This document shows, in pieces, positions 46,630 through 58,131 of a stretch of 64,000 bases of DNA. The first letter of the stretch is position 1. Each line of letters opens with the position of its first letter. A program made the position numbers and the translations under genes. Origin of the DNA: Gordonia alkanivorans NBRC 16433 (GTDB lineage: Bacteria; Actinomycetota; Actinomycetes; Mycobacteriales; Mycobacteriaceae). The DNA is taken from the NCBI RefSeq assembly GCF_000225505.1, contig NZ_BACI01000053.1, positions 1-64,000 on the forward strand, written 5' to 3'. Under the pieces are notes generated by a model. The model was not told the origin of the DNA. It saw only the letters and a program-made list of their open reading frames with translations, and made no database searches.

Positions 46630-47455
46630 GCGGCCTCCCCATGCGTCCTCATCGACTGCACCCGCCGAGCCTGGGGGCACAGCCCGGGCGGAATCGTCAG
46701 ACCACAAATTGCCCGTCTCGCGCCTGAAGCGAGAATGGGCAATGCAGCCCCCCTGGATAGTTGTCGCCCCGCCGACAAGAACTGACCGTACTCTCGCGAA
46801 ACTTTCCGCCACAACGATTTCCGAGAAGCTAGATCGGTCATACGACCCAGGAGAGAAAGGTCTCGGAATGATGACATCCGCCGATTGGTCCGATCGGATG
46901 ACATTCTCCGGACCGGGTGTTTTTCCCGGACACCTCTGCATATCGCGCGCGACAGAAGCAGATTCGGATCCAGATTCACATCCGACCAGGTATGGTACTG
47001 AATCTGCCTGCAGGGGTATCGATTTCGAGTGGCAACCCGACTTGGATAATTGCCACAAATCGCCCATAGGGCTCAAATCGCGATTTCTTTAGATTGCGTA
47101 GCTAAAGGGTATGGAGAATTCTGCTAACGGCGCCGTGATCATTTCGATATTGAAGCTACACCTTCATTCCAAATCAGCACAGTTGGTCTCGATTCGGGGG
47201 TTGTCGTTTCAGGAAACGACACCGAGTCAAGCAATTGCCCTGGCATGGCGAACATATTGTTACGTTGCCGCCGAGGCCATCTATCACTCACCGAGGGACT
47301 TTGGTCACCCGGTGAGGGTCGTCGGTCACGGGACACGGCGGCGTCATCGGCCGGCTCCTGCCCCGCCCGAGCCCGTCCGGCCTCCGTCGGGCCGGCCTCG
47401 GCGATGGCTGGCGCGCCGTCGATCGGTGACGCGACAACCCGATTAGGGTGGATTC
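46630..47455. other. Regulatory intergenic region between NRPS and MarR genes
   Basis: 826 bp with no convincing gene; noticeably richer in A/T than the flanks between about 46790 and 47280. It contains several palindromes: AAATCGCGATTT (47075-47086), CTTTAG/CTAAAG spaced by nine bases (47087-47107) and the 20-bp site at 47202. GAATG and CATCCG elements around 46868-46915 form an imperfect inverted repeat in the NRPS leader. It must hold the NRPS promoter and probably the MarR promoter. Confidence 0.5.
47202..47221. promoter_or_regulatory. Palindromic operator candidate
   Basis: TGTCGTTTCAGGAAACGACA: perfect 9-bp arms around AG, between the NRPS and the divergent MarR gene. The size suits a dimeric MarR or similar regulator. 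Which protein binds is unknown. Confidence 0.5.
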
Positions 47456-47959
47456 ATGGCAGGGCGCAGCATGGACTTCGATCCCATCGCCGAGGCACGG
47501 GACAACTGGACCGAGGCCGGGTGGGGCGACGTCGCCGACGGCATGGTCGCGGTGACCTCGGTGATGCGTGCCCACCAGATCCTGCTGGCCCGTGTCGAGG
47601 CCACGTTGCGCCCCTTCGATCTGAGCTTCTCCCGGTTCGAGCTCCTCCGACTGCTGGCGTTCTCTCGCCAGGGCGCGCTCCCGATCACCAAGGCCAGCGA
47701 CCGCCTCCAGGTCCACGTCACCAGCGTCACCCACGCGATCCGTCGCCTCGAGGAAGGCGGCCTCGTCCGCCGCGTCCCACACCCGACGGACGGCCGCACC
47801 ACCCTCGTCGAGATCACCGACCTCGGCCGCTCCACCGTCGAAGACGCCACCAAGACCCTCAACGAGAAGGTCTTCGCCGACGTGGGCATGACCGACGACG
47901 AGATGGCCGGCCTCGTCGGCGCCATCCAGTCGTTGCGGAAGCACAACGGCGACTTCTGA
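47456..47959 (+). CDS. MarR family transcriptional regulator
   Basis: 167 residues. Winged helix with FSRFELLRLLAFSRQGALPITKASDRLQVHVTSVTHAIRRLEEGGLVRR (about residues 60-108) and the wing PHPTDGRTTLVEIT. ATG with AGGGTGG upstream. Divergent from the NRPS gene across an 826-bp region with several palindromes, so it is the best local candidate for NRPS control, but it could also regulate only itself. A hairpin of the GTATGAC family follows four bases after its stop. Confidence 0.85.
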   Translation: MAGRSMDFDPIAEARDNWTEAGWGDVADGMVAVTSVMRAHQILLARVEATLRPFDLSFSRFELLRLLAFSRQGALPITKASDRLQVHVTSVTHAIRRLEEGGLVRRVPHPTDGRTTLVEITDLGRSTVEDATKTLNEKVFADVGMTDDEMAGLVGAIQSLRKHNGDF

Positions 47960-47962
47960 TGT

Positions 47963-48001
47963 GTATGACGTTGTGCCCGGCTTCCGGGCTCAACGTCATA
48001 C
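47963..48001. terminator. GTATGAC-family hairpin (left of AbiEi gene)
   Basis: 18-bp arms GTATGACGTTGTGCCCGG and complement (one mismatch) with a CTT loop, directly after the MarR stop. Nearly identical to the hairpin at 48937 on the other side of the AbiEi/DUF559 gene. Confidence 0.65.
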
Positions 48002-48059
48002 GGAACACCGCGGCTCATAACGCGGGAACCGATTCGGCGCCGCTCGCGTCCAATCCATC

Positions 48060-48929
48060 GTGGACATCACCGAACTGACCGTTCGTCGAGACGGTGTGTT
48101 CTCGGCCCAGGAGGCACGCGAGTGCGGCGTCAGCTCCTCATCGATCCAGCGCAAGGTGGCCGTCGGCGAATGGAAGGCCGTGGCGCGAGGCGTCTACCTC
48201 GTCAGCGGGCACGCACGGTCGGCGCGGGCGCAGGCACGGATCGCAGTGCTGTCGGTGCACAACGACGCGGTACTGGGTGGTGCTGCTGCCGCGTGGTGGC
48301 TGGGTCTCCACGATGCAGAGCCCCGCAAGCACGTCGTGTTCACCAAGACGCGTGGCGCCGCCCGGCGGTCGTCGGCGACGGCGCTGGCCCGATACCGGCC
48401 TCTCGATGACGCGGACATCACGGTGCACGAAGGGCTGCGGACCACAGCACCCTCGCTGACCGTCCTCGACGCGTCGCTCGACATCGGGATGAGCATCCTC
48501 GACTCGGCCCTGTTGACCAAGCGAGTCACGGTGGAAGACCTCGAGGCGGCGCACGCCCGCTACCCGAGGCGCCATGGCGCGACAAGCGCAGCGTCCTATC
48601 TGCGGCTCCTGGGAGATGGCGCGAGGTCGGAAGCCGAGAGACTGACCGCGAACCTGCTGTCGGCCGGTGGCGTCTCCGGCTGGATCGCGAACATGCCCGC
48701 CTACGGGTACATCATCGACTTCGCGATCCCGCACGTGAAGGTCGCAGTGGAGATCGACGGCTTCGCATTCCACCGCGACGCAGCCGCGTTCCGGCGAGAC
48801 CGGTTGAAGCGGAACCTACTGGTCGCGAACGGGTGGACCGTCCTCAATTTCACCTGGGCCGACCTCGTCGAACGCCCGACAGAGATCGTGGACGAGGTCA
48901 GAGCCGCTCGTCAGCGCGCCGCCAGCTGA
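48060..48929 (+). CDS. AbiEi antitoxin-like N-domain with DUF559 endonuclease-like C-domain
   Basis: 289 residues. The N-terminal ~60 residues form an AbiEi-type winged helix (GVFSAQEARECGVSSSSIQRKVAVGEWKAVARGVYLV). The C-terminal ~100 residues are a Vsr-like DUF559 fold: YIIDFAIPHVKVAVEIDGFAFHRD, then FRRDRLKRNLLVANGWTVLNFTWADL, with the D, E-x-D and Q/R-type positions of the PD-(D/E)xK superfamily. Common in actinobacteria as an orphan without an AbiEii toxin, and none is present here. GTG start, weak RBS. Bracketed by two near-identical hairpins. Function not established; a role in defence is speculation. Confidence 0.75.
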   Translation: MDITELTVRRDGVFSAQEARECGVSSSSIQRKVAVGEWKAVARGVYLVSGHARSARAQARIAVLSVHNDAVLGGAAAAWWLGLHDAEPRKHVVFTKTRGAARRSSATALARYRPLDDADITVHEGLRTTAPSLTVLDASLDIGMSILDSALLTKRVTVEDLEAAHARYPRRHGATSAASYLRLLGDGARSEAERLTANLLSAGGVSGWIANMPAYGYIIDFAIPHVKVAVEIDGFAFHRDAAAFRRDRLKRNLLVANGWTVLNFTWADLVERPTEIVDEVRAARQRAAS

Positions 48930-48936
48930 AAAGCAG

Positions 48937-48973
48937 TATGACGTTGTGCCCGTAAACCGGGCACAACGTCATA
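48937..48973. terminator. GTATGAC-family hairpin (right of AbiEi gene)
   Basis: Perfect 16-bp arms TATGACGTTGTGCCCG and complement around TAAAC. It lies between the convergent AbiEi/DUF559 gene (stop 48929) and mmsB (stop 48998), so it can act in both directions. Confidence 0.75.
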
Positions 48974-48997
48974 GAGAACCAGAGCAGGTGCTGCGAC

Positions 48998-49873
48998 CTA
49001 GTGCAGCGAGGTGATGATCGCGCTGAAGTCGAGGTCACCGTGCTGCTCGGCGAAGCCGCGGTACAGCTGAGCGGCGTGGGAACCGAGCGGGGCGCGGGCA
49101 CCGGTGCTGGCGACGGCGTCCATCGCGAGACCGAGGTCCTTGTTCATCAGTGCGGTGGCGAACCCCGGCTTGAAGTCGTTGTTCGCCGGCGAGGTCGGGA
49201 CCGGGCCCGGGACCGGGCAGTTGGTCTCGATGGCCCAGCAGTTGCCGGTGGCACCGGTCACGACGTCGTAGAGCGCCTGCTCGTCGAGACCCAGCTTCTG
49301 GGCCAGGACAAAGGCCTCGCCGACGGCGATCTGCTGGACGGCGAGCAGCATGTTGTTGCACACCTTCGCCGCCTGGCCGGCACCCGCCGCACCGCAGTGG
49401 ATGATCTTGCCGGCCATCGGGTCGAGGGTTCCCCGCGCCGCGGAGAAGGCCTCGTCCTCGCCGCCGACCATGAAGGCCAGCGTGCCCGCGGTGGCCCCCT
49501 TGACGCCACCCGACACCGGGGCGTCGACCTGCGCGAAACCGTGGTCGACGGCCCGGCGGTGGATCTCCCGCGCATCGTCGACCGAGATGGTCGACGAGTC
49601 GATGAAGAGCGCACCGGTCTGGGCGGCCGGCAGGACCTCGTCGTAGACCTTCTTCACGATGCCGCCGTTGGGCAGCATGGTGATCACGACCTCGGATCCG
49701 GACACCGCCTCGATGGCCGCGGGAAACGTCTCGATCCCGTTGGACTTGGCGGTCTCGATCGCCTCGGGCGACAGGTCGAACCCGCGGACGGTGTGGCCGG
49801 CCTTGACCAGATTGGCGGCCATCGGGCCACCCATGTTGCCGAGACCGAGGAAAGCGATCGTCGTCATTGTCAT
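48998..49873 (-). CDS. mmsB: 3-Hydroxyisobutyrate dehydrogenase
   Basis: 291 residues of the beta-hydroxyacid dehydrogenase family. NAD loop GLGNMGGPMAANL near residue 10; substrate motif DAPVSGGVKGATAGTLAFMVGG; catalytic Lys region GAGQAAKVCNNML. It oxidises 3-hydroxyisobutyrate to methylmalonate semialdehyde in valine degradation. Two ATG starts two codons apart (49873 and 49867); GGGAGC is better spaced for the second. Third gene of an operon with acyl-CoA dehydrogenase and mmsA, which take the preceding and following steps. Confidence 0.9.
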   Translation of the reverse strand: MTMTTIAFLGLGNMGGPMAANLVKAGHTVRGFDLSPEAIETAKSNGIETFPAAIEAVSGSEVVITMLPNGGIVKKVYDEVLPAAQTGALFIDSSTISVDDAREIHRRAVDHGFAQVDAPVSGGVKGATAGTLAFMVGGEDEAFSAARGTLDPMAGKIIHCGAAGAGQAAKVCNNMLLAVQQIAVGEAFVLAQKLGLDEQALYDVVTGATGNCWAIETNCPVPGPVPTSPANNDFKPGFATALMNKDLGLAMDAVASTGARAPLGSHAAQLYRGFAEQHGDLDFSAIITSLH

Positions 49874-49926
49874 TGCTCCCTAAAGTGTTTGCCTGCGAAA
49901 ACCATTGCGTTGGGCGCGAGTTCGCG

Positions 49927-51102
49927 TCAGCTCTCCCGGTAGCGGGACGCGATCGAACGGCCGAGGACGACCCGCATGATCTCGTTGGTCCCTTCCAGGA
50001 TGCGGTGCACACGGAGGTCGCGGACGATTTTCTCGATTCCGTACTCGGACAGATACCCGTAGCCGCCGTGCAGCTGCAGTGCCTTGTCTGCGACGTCGTA
50101 GCAGCTGTCGGTGACGAATCGCTTGGCCATCGCACACTGCTCCACCTTGTCGGGGGAGTTGTCGTCGAGAGCGGTCGCCGCGTGCCACAGCATGAGCCGC
50201 GAGGTCTGCAGCGACGTCGCCATGTCGGCGAGCGTGAACCGGATGGTCGGCTCGTCGAGCAGCGAGTTGCCGAACGCACGACGACTCGAGACGTAGGCGG
50301 CCGCCTTGTCGAAGGCCGCCTGGGCGCCACCGAGCGACGACGCCGCGATGTTGAGCCGGCCGCCGTTGAGGCCGTTCATCGCGATGCCGAACCCGATGCC
50401 CTCGGTCTCGGCGAGAAGGTTCGACGCCGGGACCCGCACCTCGTCGAGGATGACCTGCGCGGTGGGCTGCGCGTGCCAGCCCATCTTGTGTTCCTGCGCA
50501 CCGAAACTCAGTCCCGGGGTGTCCTTCTCGACCAGGAAGGTGGAGATGCCCTTGGGTCCGGCGTCGCCGGTGCGGGCCATCACCACGTACAGGTCCGACG
50601 ACCCGGCACCGGAGATGAACTGCTTGACGCCGGTGAGGACGTACTCGTCACCCTGACGTTCGGCGCGGGTGGCGAGCGCCGCCGCATCCGACCCGGCTCC
50701 GGGTTCGGTCAGGCAGTAGCTGGCGATGGTCTCCATCGTCGCCAGCCGCGGCACCCACTTGTTGCGCTGCTCGTCGGTGCCGTAGTGGTCGATCATCCAG
50801 GCGCACATGTTGTGGATGGACAGGAACGACGCGACCGCCGGATCGGCGTAGGCCAACTGCTCGAAGATCCGCACGCCGTCGAGACGACGGAGTCCGCTGC
50901 CCCCGGCATCCTCGGAACAGTAGATGGCACCCATCCCCAGTTCGGCCGCCTCGCGGAGCTCGGCAACCGGGAAGTGTTTGGACGCATCCCATTCCAGCGC
51001 ATACGGCGCCAGTTTCTTGGCCGCGAACGCCGCGGCGGTCTCGACGATGACGCGTTCGTCACCGTCGAGCCGCGCGACTGCGGCCTCGGCAAGTGTGGTC
51101 AT
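49927..51102 (-). CDS. Acyl-CoA dehydrogenase, probably isobutyryl-CoA
   Basis: 391 residues with the acyl-CoA dehydrogenase signatures YCLTEPGAGSDAAAL and QLHGGYGYLSEYGIEKIVRDLRVHRILEGTNEI; the catalytic Glu lies in the latter, and the FAD-contact segment is GISTFLVEKDTPGL. The ATG at 51102 starts 14 bp after mmsA. Between mmsA and mmsB the natural substrate is isobutyryl-CoA (valine path), which is inferred from context; other short branched acyl-CoAs are possible. Confidence 0.88.
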   Translation of the reverse strand: MTTLAEAAVARLDGDERVIVETAAAFAAKKLAPYALEWDASKHFPVAELREAAELGMGAIYCSEDAGGSGLRRLDGVRIFEQLAYADPAVASFLSIHNMCAWMIDHYGTDEQRNKWVPRLATMETIASYCLTEPGAGSDAAALATRAERQGDEYVLTGVKQFISGAGSSDLYVVMARTGDAGPKGISTFLVEKDTPGLSFGAQEHKMGWHAQPTAQVILDEVRVPASNLLAETEGIGFGIAMNGLNGGRLNIAASSLGGAQAAFDKAAAYVSSRRAFGNSLLDEPTIRFTLADMATSLQTSRLMLWHAATALDDNSPDKVEQCAMAKRFVTDSCYDVADKALQLHGGYGYLSEYGIEKIVRDLRVHRILEGTNEIMRVVLGRSIASRYRES

Positions 51103-51116
51103 ATCTGTGGCCGCAC

Positions 51117-52649
<1,533 letters not shown>

Positions 52650-52871
52650 TTCAGATCACCTTTGATTCTTCTCTGGGGGTTGTCTGGTCGGGTCTTCCGG
52701 CCTCGACGGCCTTGACGTGTATTCGGAGCTTTCGGACCTGCCTCGCCGGCCTGTGAGCCGGCGGCGAGCGCCCCGGTCCGGGAGTTCGGGGTTATGGCCT
52801 CTGTCACCACATAGTAGGACATCCAAGTATTTCTTCCAACCCCCTTCCCACCTGCGATTTAGCCACGGAGA

Positions 52872-52890
52872 GCGGGTTAGGCTAGCCTCT
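52872..52890 (+). promoter_or_regulatory. IdeR/DtxR-like iron box
   Basis: GGTTAGGCTAGCCT (52875-52888) matches 13 of 14 central positions of the IdeR/DtxR consensus TWAGGTTAGSCTWACCTWA; the outer positions do not match. It lies 36 bp upstream of the flavodoxin ATG, where it would overlap the promoter. Confidence 0.55.
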
Positions 52891-52925
52891 CTGGCGAAAA
52901 GCCGACGTCGAGAGGAGTTCTGCAT

Positions 52926-53369
52926 ATGTCGGTCGTCATCCTCTACGGAACCGAGACCGGAACGGGTGAGCTCGTCGCGGACGCGATCGCGGACGCGCTC
53001 AACCAGCACGATCCCTCGATCTACGACATGAGTGAGTACGCGGTCGAGGACCTCGATCCCGCCGACTTCCTGGTGATCGTCTGCTCGACCTACGGCGAGG
53101 GCGAGCTGCCCACCGGCGCCGAGCCGTTCGCCGACGAGCTCGAGAGCGTCAACCCCGACCTGAGCGGACTGCGCTTCGCCGTGTTCGGGCTCGGCGACTC
53201 GATCTACGACACCTTCAACCGCGGCGGCGAGATCGTCGCCGAGATGCTGACGAAGCGTGGCGCGGTTCAGGTCGGCGAGCACGCCCGCCACGACAGCTCG
53301 TCGTCGGTCAAGCCCGCCAAGCAGGCCGAGGAGTGGGCCGAGGGCATCGCGGAGCTGGTCGAGGGCTGA
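52926..53369 (+). CDS. Flavodoxin (MioC-like)
   Basis: 147 residues. FMN phosphate loop YGTETGTGELVADAI at residues 7-21; isoalloxazine loops CSTYGEGELPTGAEPF and FGLGDSIYDTFNRGG. Small acidic cytosolic electron carrier that replaces ferredoxin when iron is scarce, or serves another redox partner. ATG with AGAGGAG 8 bases upstream. An IdeR/DtxR-like box sits just upstream, so induction under iron limitation is likely (inference). Divergent from mmsA. Confidence 0.88.
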   Translation: MSVVILYGTETGTGELVADAIADALNQHDPSIYDMSEYAVEDLDPADFLVIVCSTYGEGELPTGAEPFADELESVNPDLSGLRFAVFGLGDSIYDTFNRGGEIVAEMLTKRGAVQVGEHARHDSSSSVKPAKQAEEWAEGIAELVEG

Positions 53370-53409
53370 TCGGAGCAGGCGGGCTCAGTACCGTCTGATC
53401 ACGGCTCGA

Positions 53410-54288
53410 TCATGCCGCCGACCGCCCAGCGGTCGGCGGCATCTCCGCTTCTGCGGCGACCGCCTGTTCGTATCCGCGGACGGCCGACAGTTTCGCCAGC
53501 TCGCACACCGCCCGGATCATGATCGCGAGCACGATGCCCAGGAACATCGCAGTGGGCACGGAGACGTTGAGGTTCTCGCCGAGCAGCAGCACGCCGAGCA
53601 CCATCGCGACCGCAGGCTCGGCGACCGTCATCGACGGGAACGAGGTCTGCAGGTCACCCGCTCCGAAACCGAGCTGCTGCGCCACCACCGCACCGACCAC
53701 GACCAGCACGAACAGGTAGATCTCCGGCTGGACGAAGGTGCGCCAGAACTCGTGGGTGATCTGATAGATCACCGCCTTGACCAGCAGCGCCGAGACCCCG
53801 AACATCGTGCCTGCGACGAGCCCGTAGAACAGTGCCTTGTAGTGCGGGCTGGAGCGCCGTGCCAGCAACACCAGGCCGACGACGATCCCGACGACTGCCC
53901 CGACCGTGGCCCACAGCAGGAGCGCATCCGGTCTTCGGAGTGACGGCTCCGGCCGGGAGACGAGGAGGAAGGTCGCGACGCAGGCGACCAGCACCCCACC
54001 CCACGCCCACTCGATCCGCGCGGGATGCCGGTGATCGGCCCAGGCCTCCAGTGGCAGCGCGAACAGCACGGCCAGCACGACGAGGGGCTGCACCAGCAGG
54101 ATCGACCCGAGACCCAGCGCGGACGCCTGTAGGCCGAAGCCGCAGAGCGCGATGACGGCACCCACCCACCATCCGGCGGTGATCGCCCCGCTGACCCGCG
54201 ACGCACGCTGCCGCAGCACGGTGCCGGCCGCGATCAACAACGCCGCCAGCACCGCCAGGAGCGCGGGTACCCAGGTGTGCACGTCCAC
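53410..54288 (-). CDS. DMT superfamily transporter
   Basis: About 292 residues with nine to ten hydrophobic helices: VPALLAVLAALLIAAGTVL, AGWWVGAVIALCGFGLQASAL, ILLVQPLVVLAVLFALPLEAW, and so on. The helix-end motif TVAEPAVAMVLGVLLLGE near the C-terminus is typical of the drug/metabolite transporter group. Substrate unknown. The exact start is uncertain: GTG at 54288 gives a short cytosolic N-terminus, but no strong RBS is seen; a GTG two codons later or an ATG near 54399 are alternatives. Divergent from the small unknown gene. Confidence 0.7.
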   Translation of the reverse strand: MDVHTWVPALLAVLAALLIAAGTVLRQRASRVSGAITAGWWVGAVIALCGFGLQASALGLGSILLVQPLVVLAVLFALPLEAWADHRHPARIEWAWGGVLVACVATFLLVSRPEPSLRRPDALLLWATVGAVVGIVVGLVLLARRSSPHYKALFYGLVAGTMFGVSALLVKAVIYQITHEFWRTFVQPEIYLFVLVVVGAVVAQQLGFGAGDLQTSFPSMTVAEPAVAMVLGVLLLGENLNVSVPTAMFLGIVLAIMIRAVCELAKLSAVRGYEQAVAAEAEMPPTAGRSAA

Positions 54289-54397
54289 AAGGGTAAGGGC
54301 GTCGCGGACCCCGCGCCCGAATCGGGCACCGGTCGGCGACGCTGCACCCGGTGTCGCAACGCCGGCAACCAGCGCCGACGGCGTACATTCGACAACC

Positions 54398-54685
54398 ATG
54401 CGGTATCGGTCGGATCTGGAACGCCTGGCCACCCTCGACGCGGCCGCGATCGAGCGGGCCTGCGCCGACTGCACGACTCTGGACGAACTCATCGGTTGTG
54501 CCGTCGACGAACATCTCGAGTTCGATGCGCTGGCCGACGAGGCCGAGTTGCACGACGAGCACGAGCACGCCGCCTTCCTCCGCCAGGAGGCCGCGGCGTG
54601 GCGCGCGACCGTCCGCCTGCTGCGCACCATCGCCGCCGACCCCGACGCCTATCCGGCCGGATCCCGGCGCACCGGGATCGCATGA
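54398..54685 (+). CDS. Small acidic helical protein of unknown function
   Basis: 95 residues, rich in Ala, Glu, Asp and Leu, all helical by composition, with two cysteines (ACADC) near residue 23. No domain recognised. The ATG at 54398 is the first in frame downstream of the divergent transporter. Its stop overlaps the start of the SixA gene (ATGA), so the two are translationally coupled and may act together. Confidence 0.6.
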   Translation: MRYRSDLERLATLDAAAIERACADCTTLDELIGCAVDEHLEFDALADEAELHDEHEHAAFLRQEAAAWRATVRLLRTIAADPDAYPAGSRRTGIA

Positions 54686-55176
54686 GCGGCATGCGGACGC
54701 TGATCCTGATGCGTCACGGCAAGTCGGGCTATCCCCCGGCGACGCGTGACCACGACCGTCCACTGGCCGAACGCGGCGATCGCCAGGCCGCTCTCGCGGG
54801 ACGGTGGATGTCCGACGAGGGCCTGCGCGTCGACGCGGTGCTGTGCTCGACGTCGACCCGGACCCGCCAGACCCTCGAGCGGACCGGCGTCCGGGCGCCG
54901 GTCGCCTACGTCGAGGACATCTACGGCGGCGACGCCGACGACGTGCTGGAGGCCATCCGCATCCATGCGCCTGTCGAGGCGTCCACGCTGCTCGTCGTCG
55001 GTCACGAACCCGGGATGCCGCAGACCGCGCTCACGCTCGACCCCTCCGGTCCCATAGATCGGTTTCCGACATCCGCTTATGCGGTACTCACCGTGTCGCA
55101 GCCCTGGGATCGACTCGGTATGACCCCGGACCCCGACGCCCACCTCGTCGGCGTCCGGATACCCCGCGAGGAGTGA
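54682..55176 (+). CDS. SixA-type phosphohistidine phosphatase
   Basis: 164 residues of the histidine phosphatase superfamily. The catalytic RHG motif is [10 protein letters not shown] at residues 6-15; conserved [24 protein letters not shown] (second Arg) and [10 protein letters not shown] (second catalytic His) follow. Short, single-domain SixA subfamily. SixA removes phosphate from phosphohistidine of phosphotransfer proteins; the local target is unknown. Coupled to the small acidic protein upstream; NAD synthetase genes follow 44 bp later. Confidence 0.88.
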   Translation: MSGMRTLILMRHGKSGYPPATRDHDRPLAERGDRQAALAGRWMSDEGLRVDAVLCSTSTRTRQTLERTGVRAPVAYVEDIYGGDADDVLEAIRIHAPVEASTLLVVGHEPGMPQTALTLDPSGPIDRFPTSAYAVLTVSQPWDRLGMTPDPDAHLVGVRIPREE

Positions 55177-55220
55177 CCTCGGCTGGTCGACGGAGACCCC
55201 GAGCGAGCATTGGAGCGCGA

Positions 55221-56045
55221 ATGCGTGAGACCCAGCGGACCATCATCGACGTCCTGGGGGTCAAACCCTCGATCGATCCGGCCGACGAGGTCGAGCGGCG
55301 GGTGCGATTCCTCACCGACTACCTGGGCACGATCGGCGCCTCGGGGTATGTGCTCGGCATCTCCGGCGGCGTCGACTCGACCCTCGCCGGACGCCTGGCC
55401 CAGATCGCGGTCGAGCGCGTCCGCGCCGACGGTGGTGACGCGGTGTTCGTGGGCATGCGCCTGCCCTACCGGATGCAGCACGACGAGGACGACGCCGCGG
55501 CGGCCGTCGAGTTCGTGGCGGCCGACGAGACGCTGACCGTCAACGTCGCGCCCGGGGTGGACGCCCTCAACGACGAGATCTCGGAGGCGACGGGCACCGC
55601 GCTCACCGACTTCACCAAGGGCAACGCCAAGGCACGCCACCGCATGGTCGCCCAGTACGCGGTGGCCGGCGATCGCGGGCTCCTGGTCGTCGGCGCCGAC
55701 CATGCCTCGGAGAACGTCACCGGCTTCTTCACCAAGTACGGCGACGGCGCCGCGGACATCCTGCCGCTGGCCGGTCTGAACAAACGCCAGGGCCGGTCGC
55801 TGCTGCGTCACCTCGGCGCGCCGCGGCAACTGTGGGCGAAGGTCCCGACCGCCGACCTGCTCGACGAGAAGGCGGGCCAGACCGACGAGGACGAGTTGGG
55901 CCTGACCTACGAGCACATCGACGACTACCTCGAGGGCCGCGAGGTCCCGGTCGAGACGGCGGAGAGGATCGAGGCGGCCTGGCACCGCAATCGCCACAAG
56001 CGCACGACGCCGGTCGAACTCGACGACACGTGGTGGCGGGCCTGA
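55221..56045 (+). CDS. nadE: NH3-dependent NAD+ synthetase
   Basis: 274 residues. ATP pyrophosphatase loop [12 protein letters not shown] near residue 49; GTDHAA-equivalent [35 protein letters not shown]; and [21 protein letters not shown], all diagnostic of the single-domain NadE that adenylates and amidates nicotinate adenine dinucleotide with free ammonia. ATG with TGGAGCG upstream. Unusually, a second, glutamine-using NAD synthetase gene follows 48 bp downstream on the same strand. Confidence 0.92.
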   Translation: MRETQRTIIDVLGVKPSIDPADEVERRVRFLTDYLGTIGASGYVLGISGGVDSTLAGRLAQIAVERVRADGGDAVFVGMRLPYRMQHDEDDAAAAVEFVAADETLTVNVAPGVDALNDEISEATGTALTDFTKGNAKARHRMVAQYAVAGDRGLLVVGADHASENVTGFFTKYGDGAADILPLAGLNKRQGRSLLRHLGAPRQLWAKVPTADLLDEKAGQTDEDELGLTYEHIDDYLEGREVPVETAERIEAAWHRNRHKRTTPVELDDTWWRA

Positions 56046-56093
56046 CGACAGACATCGCGCCCACCGCACACCGCGCCGTTTACTGTTGTCGAC

Positions 56094-58127
<2,034 letters not shown>

Positions 58128-58131
58128 ACGT

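Noticed and set aside
47111..47446. Short plus-strand open frame upstream of MarR
   Set aside because: No RBS, odd composition, runs through palindromes and the promoter region; treated as non-coding.
48060..48929. Complete AbiE toxin-antitoxin system
   Set aside because: No AbiEii nucleotidyltransferase gene lies beside it; only the AbiEi-like N-domain joined to DUF559 is present.
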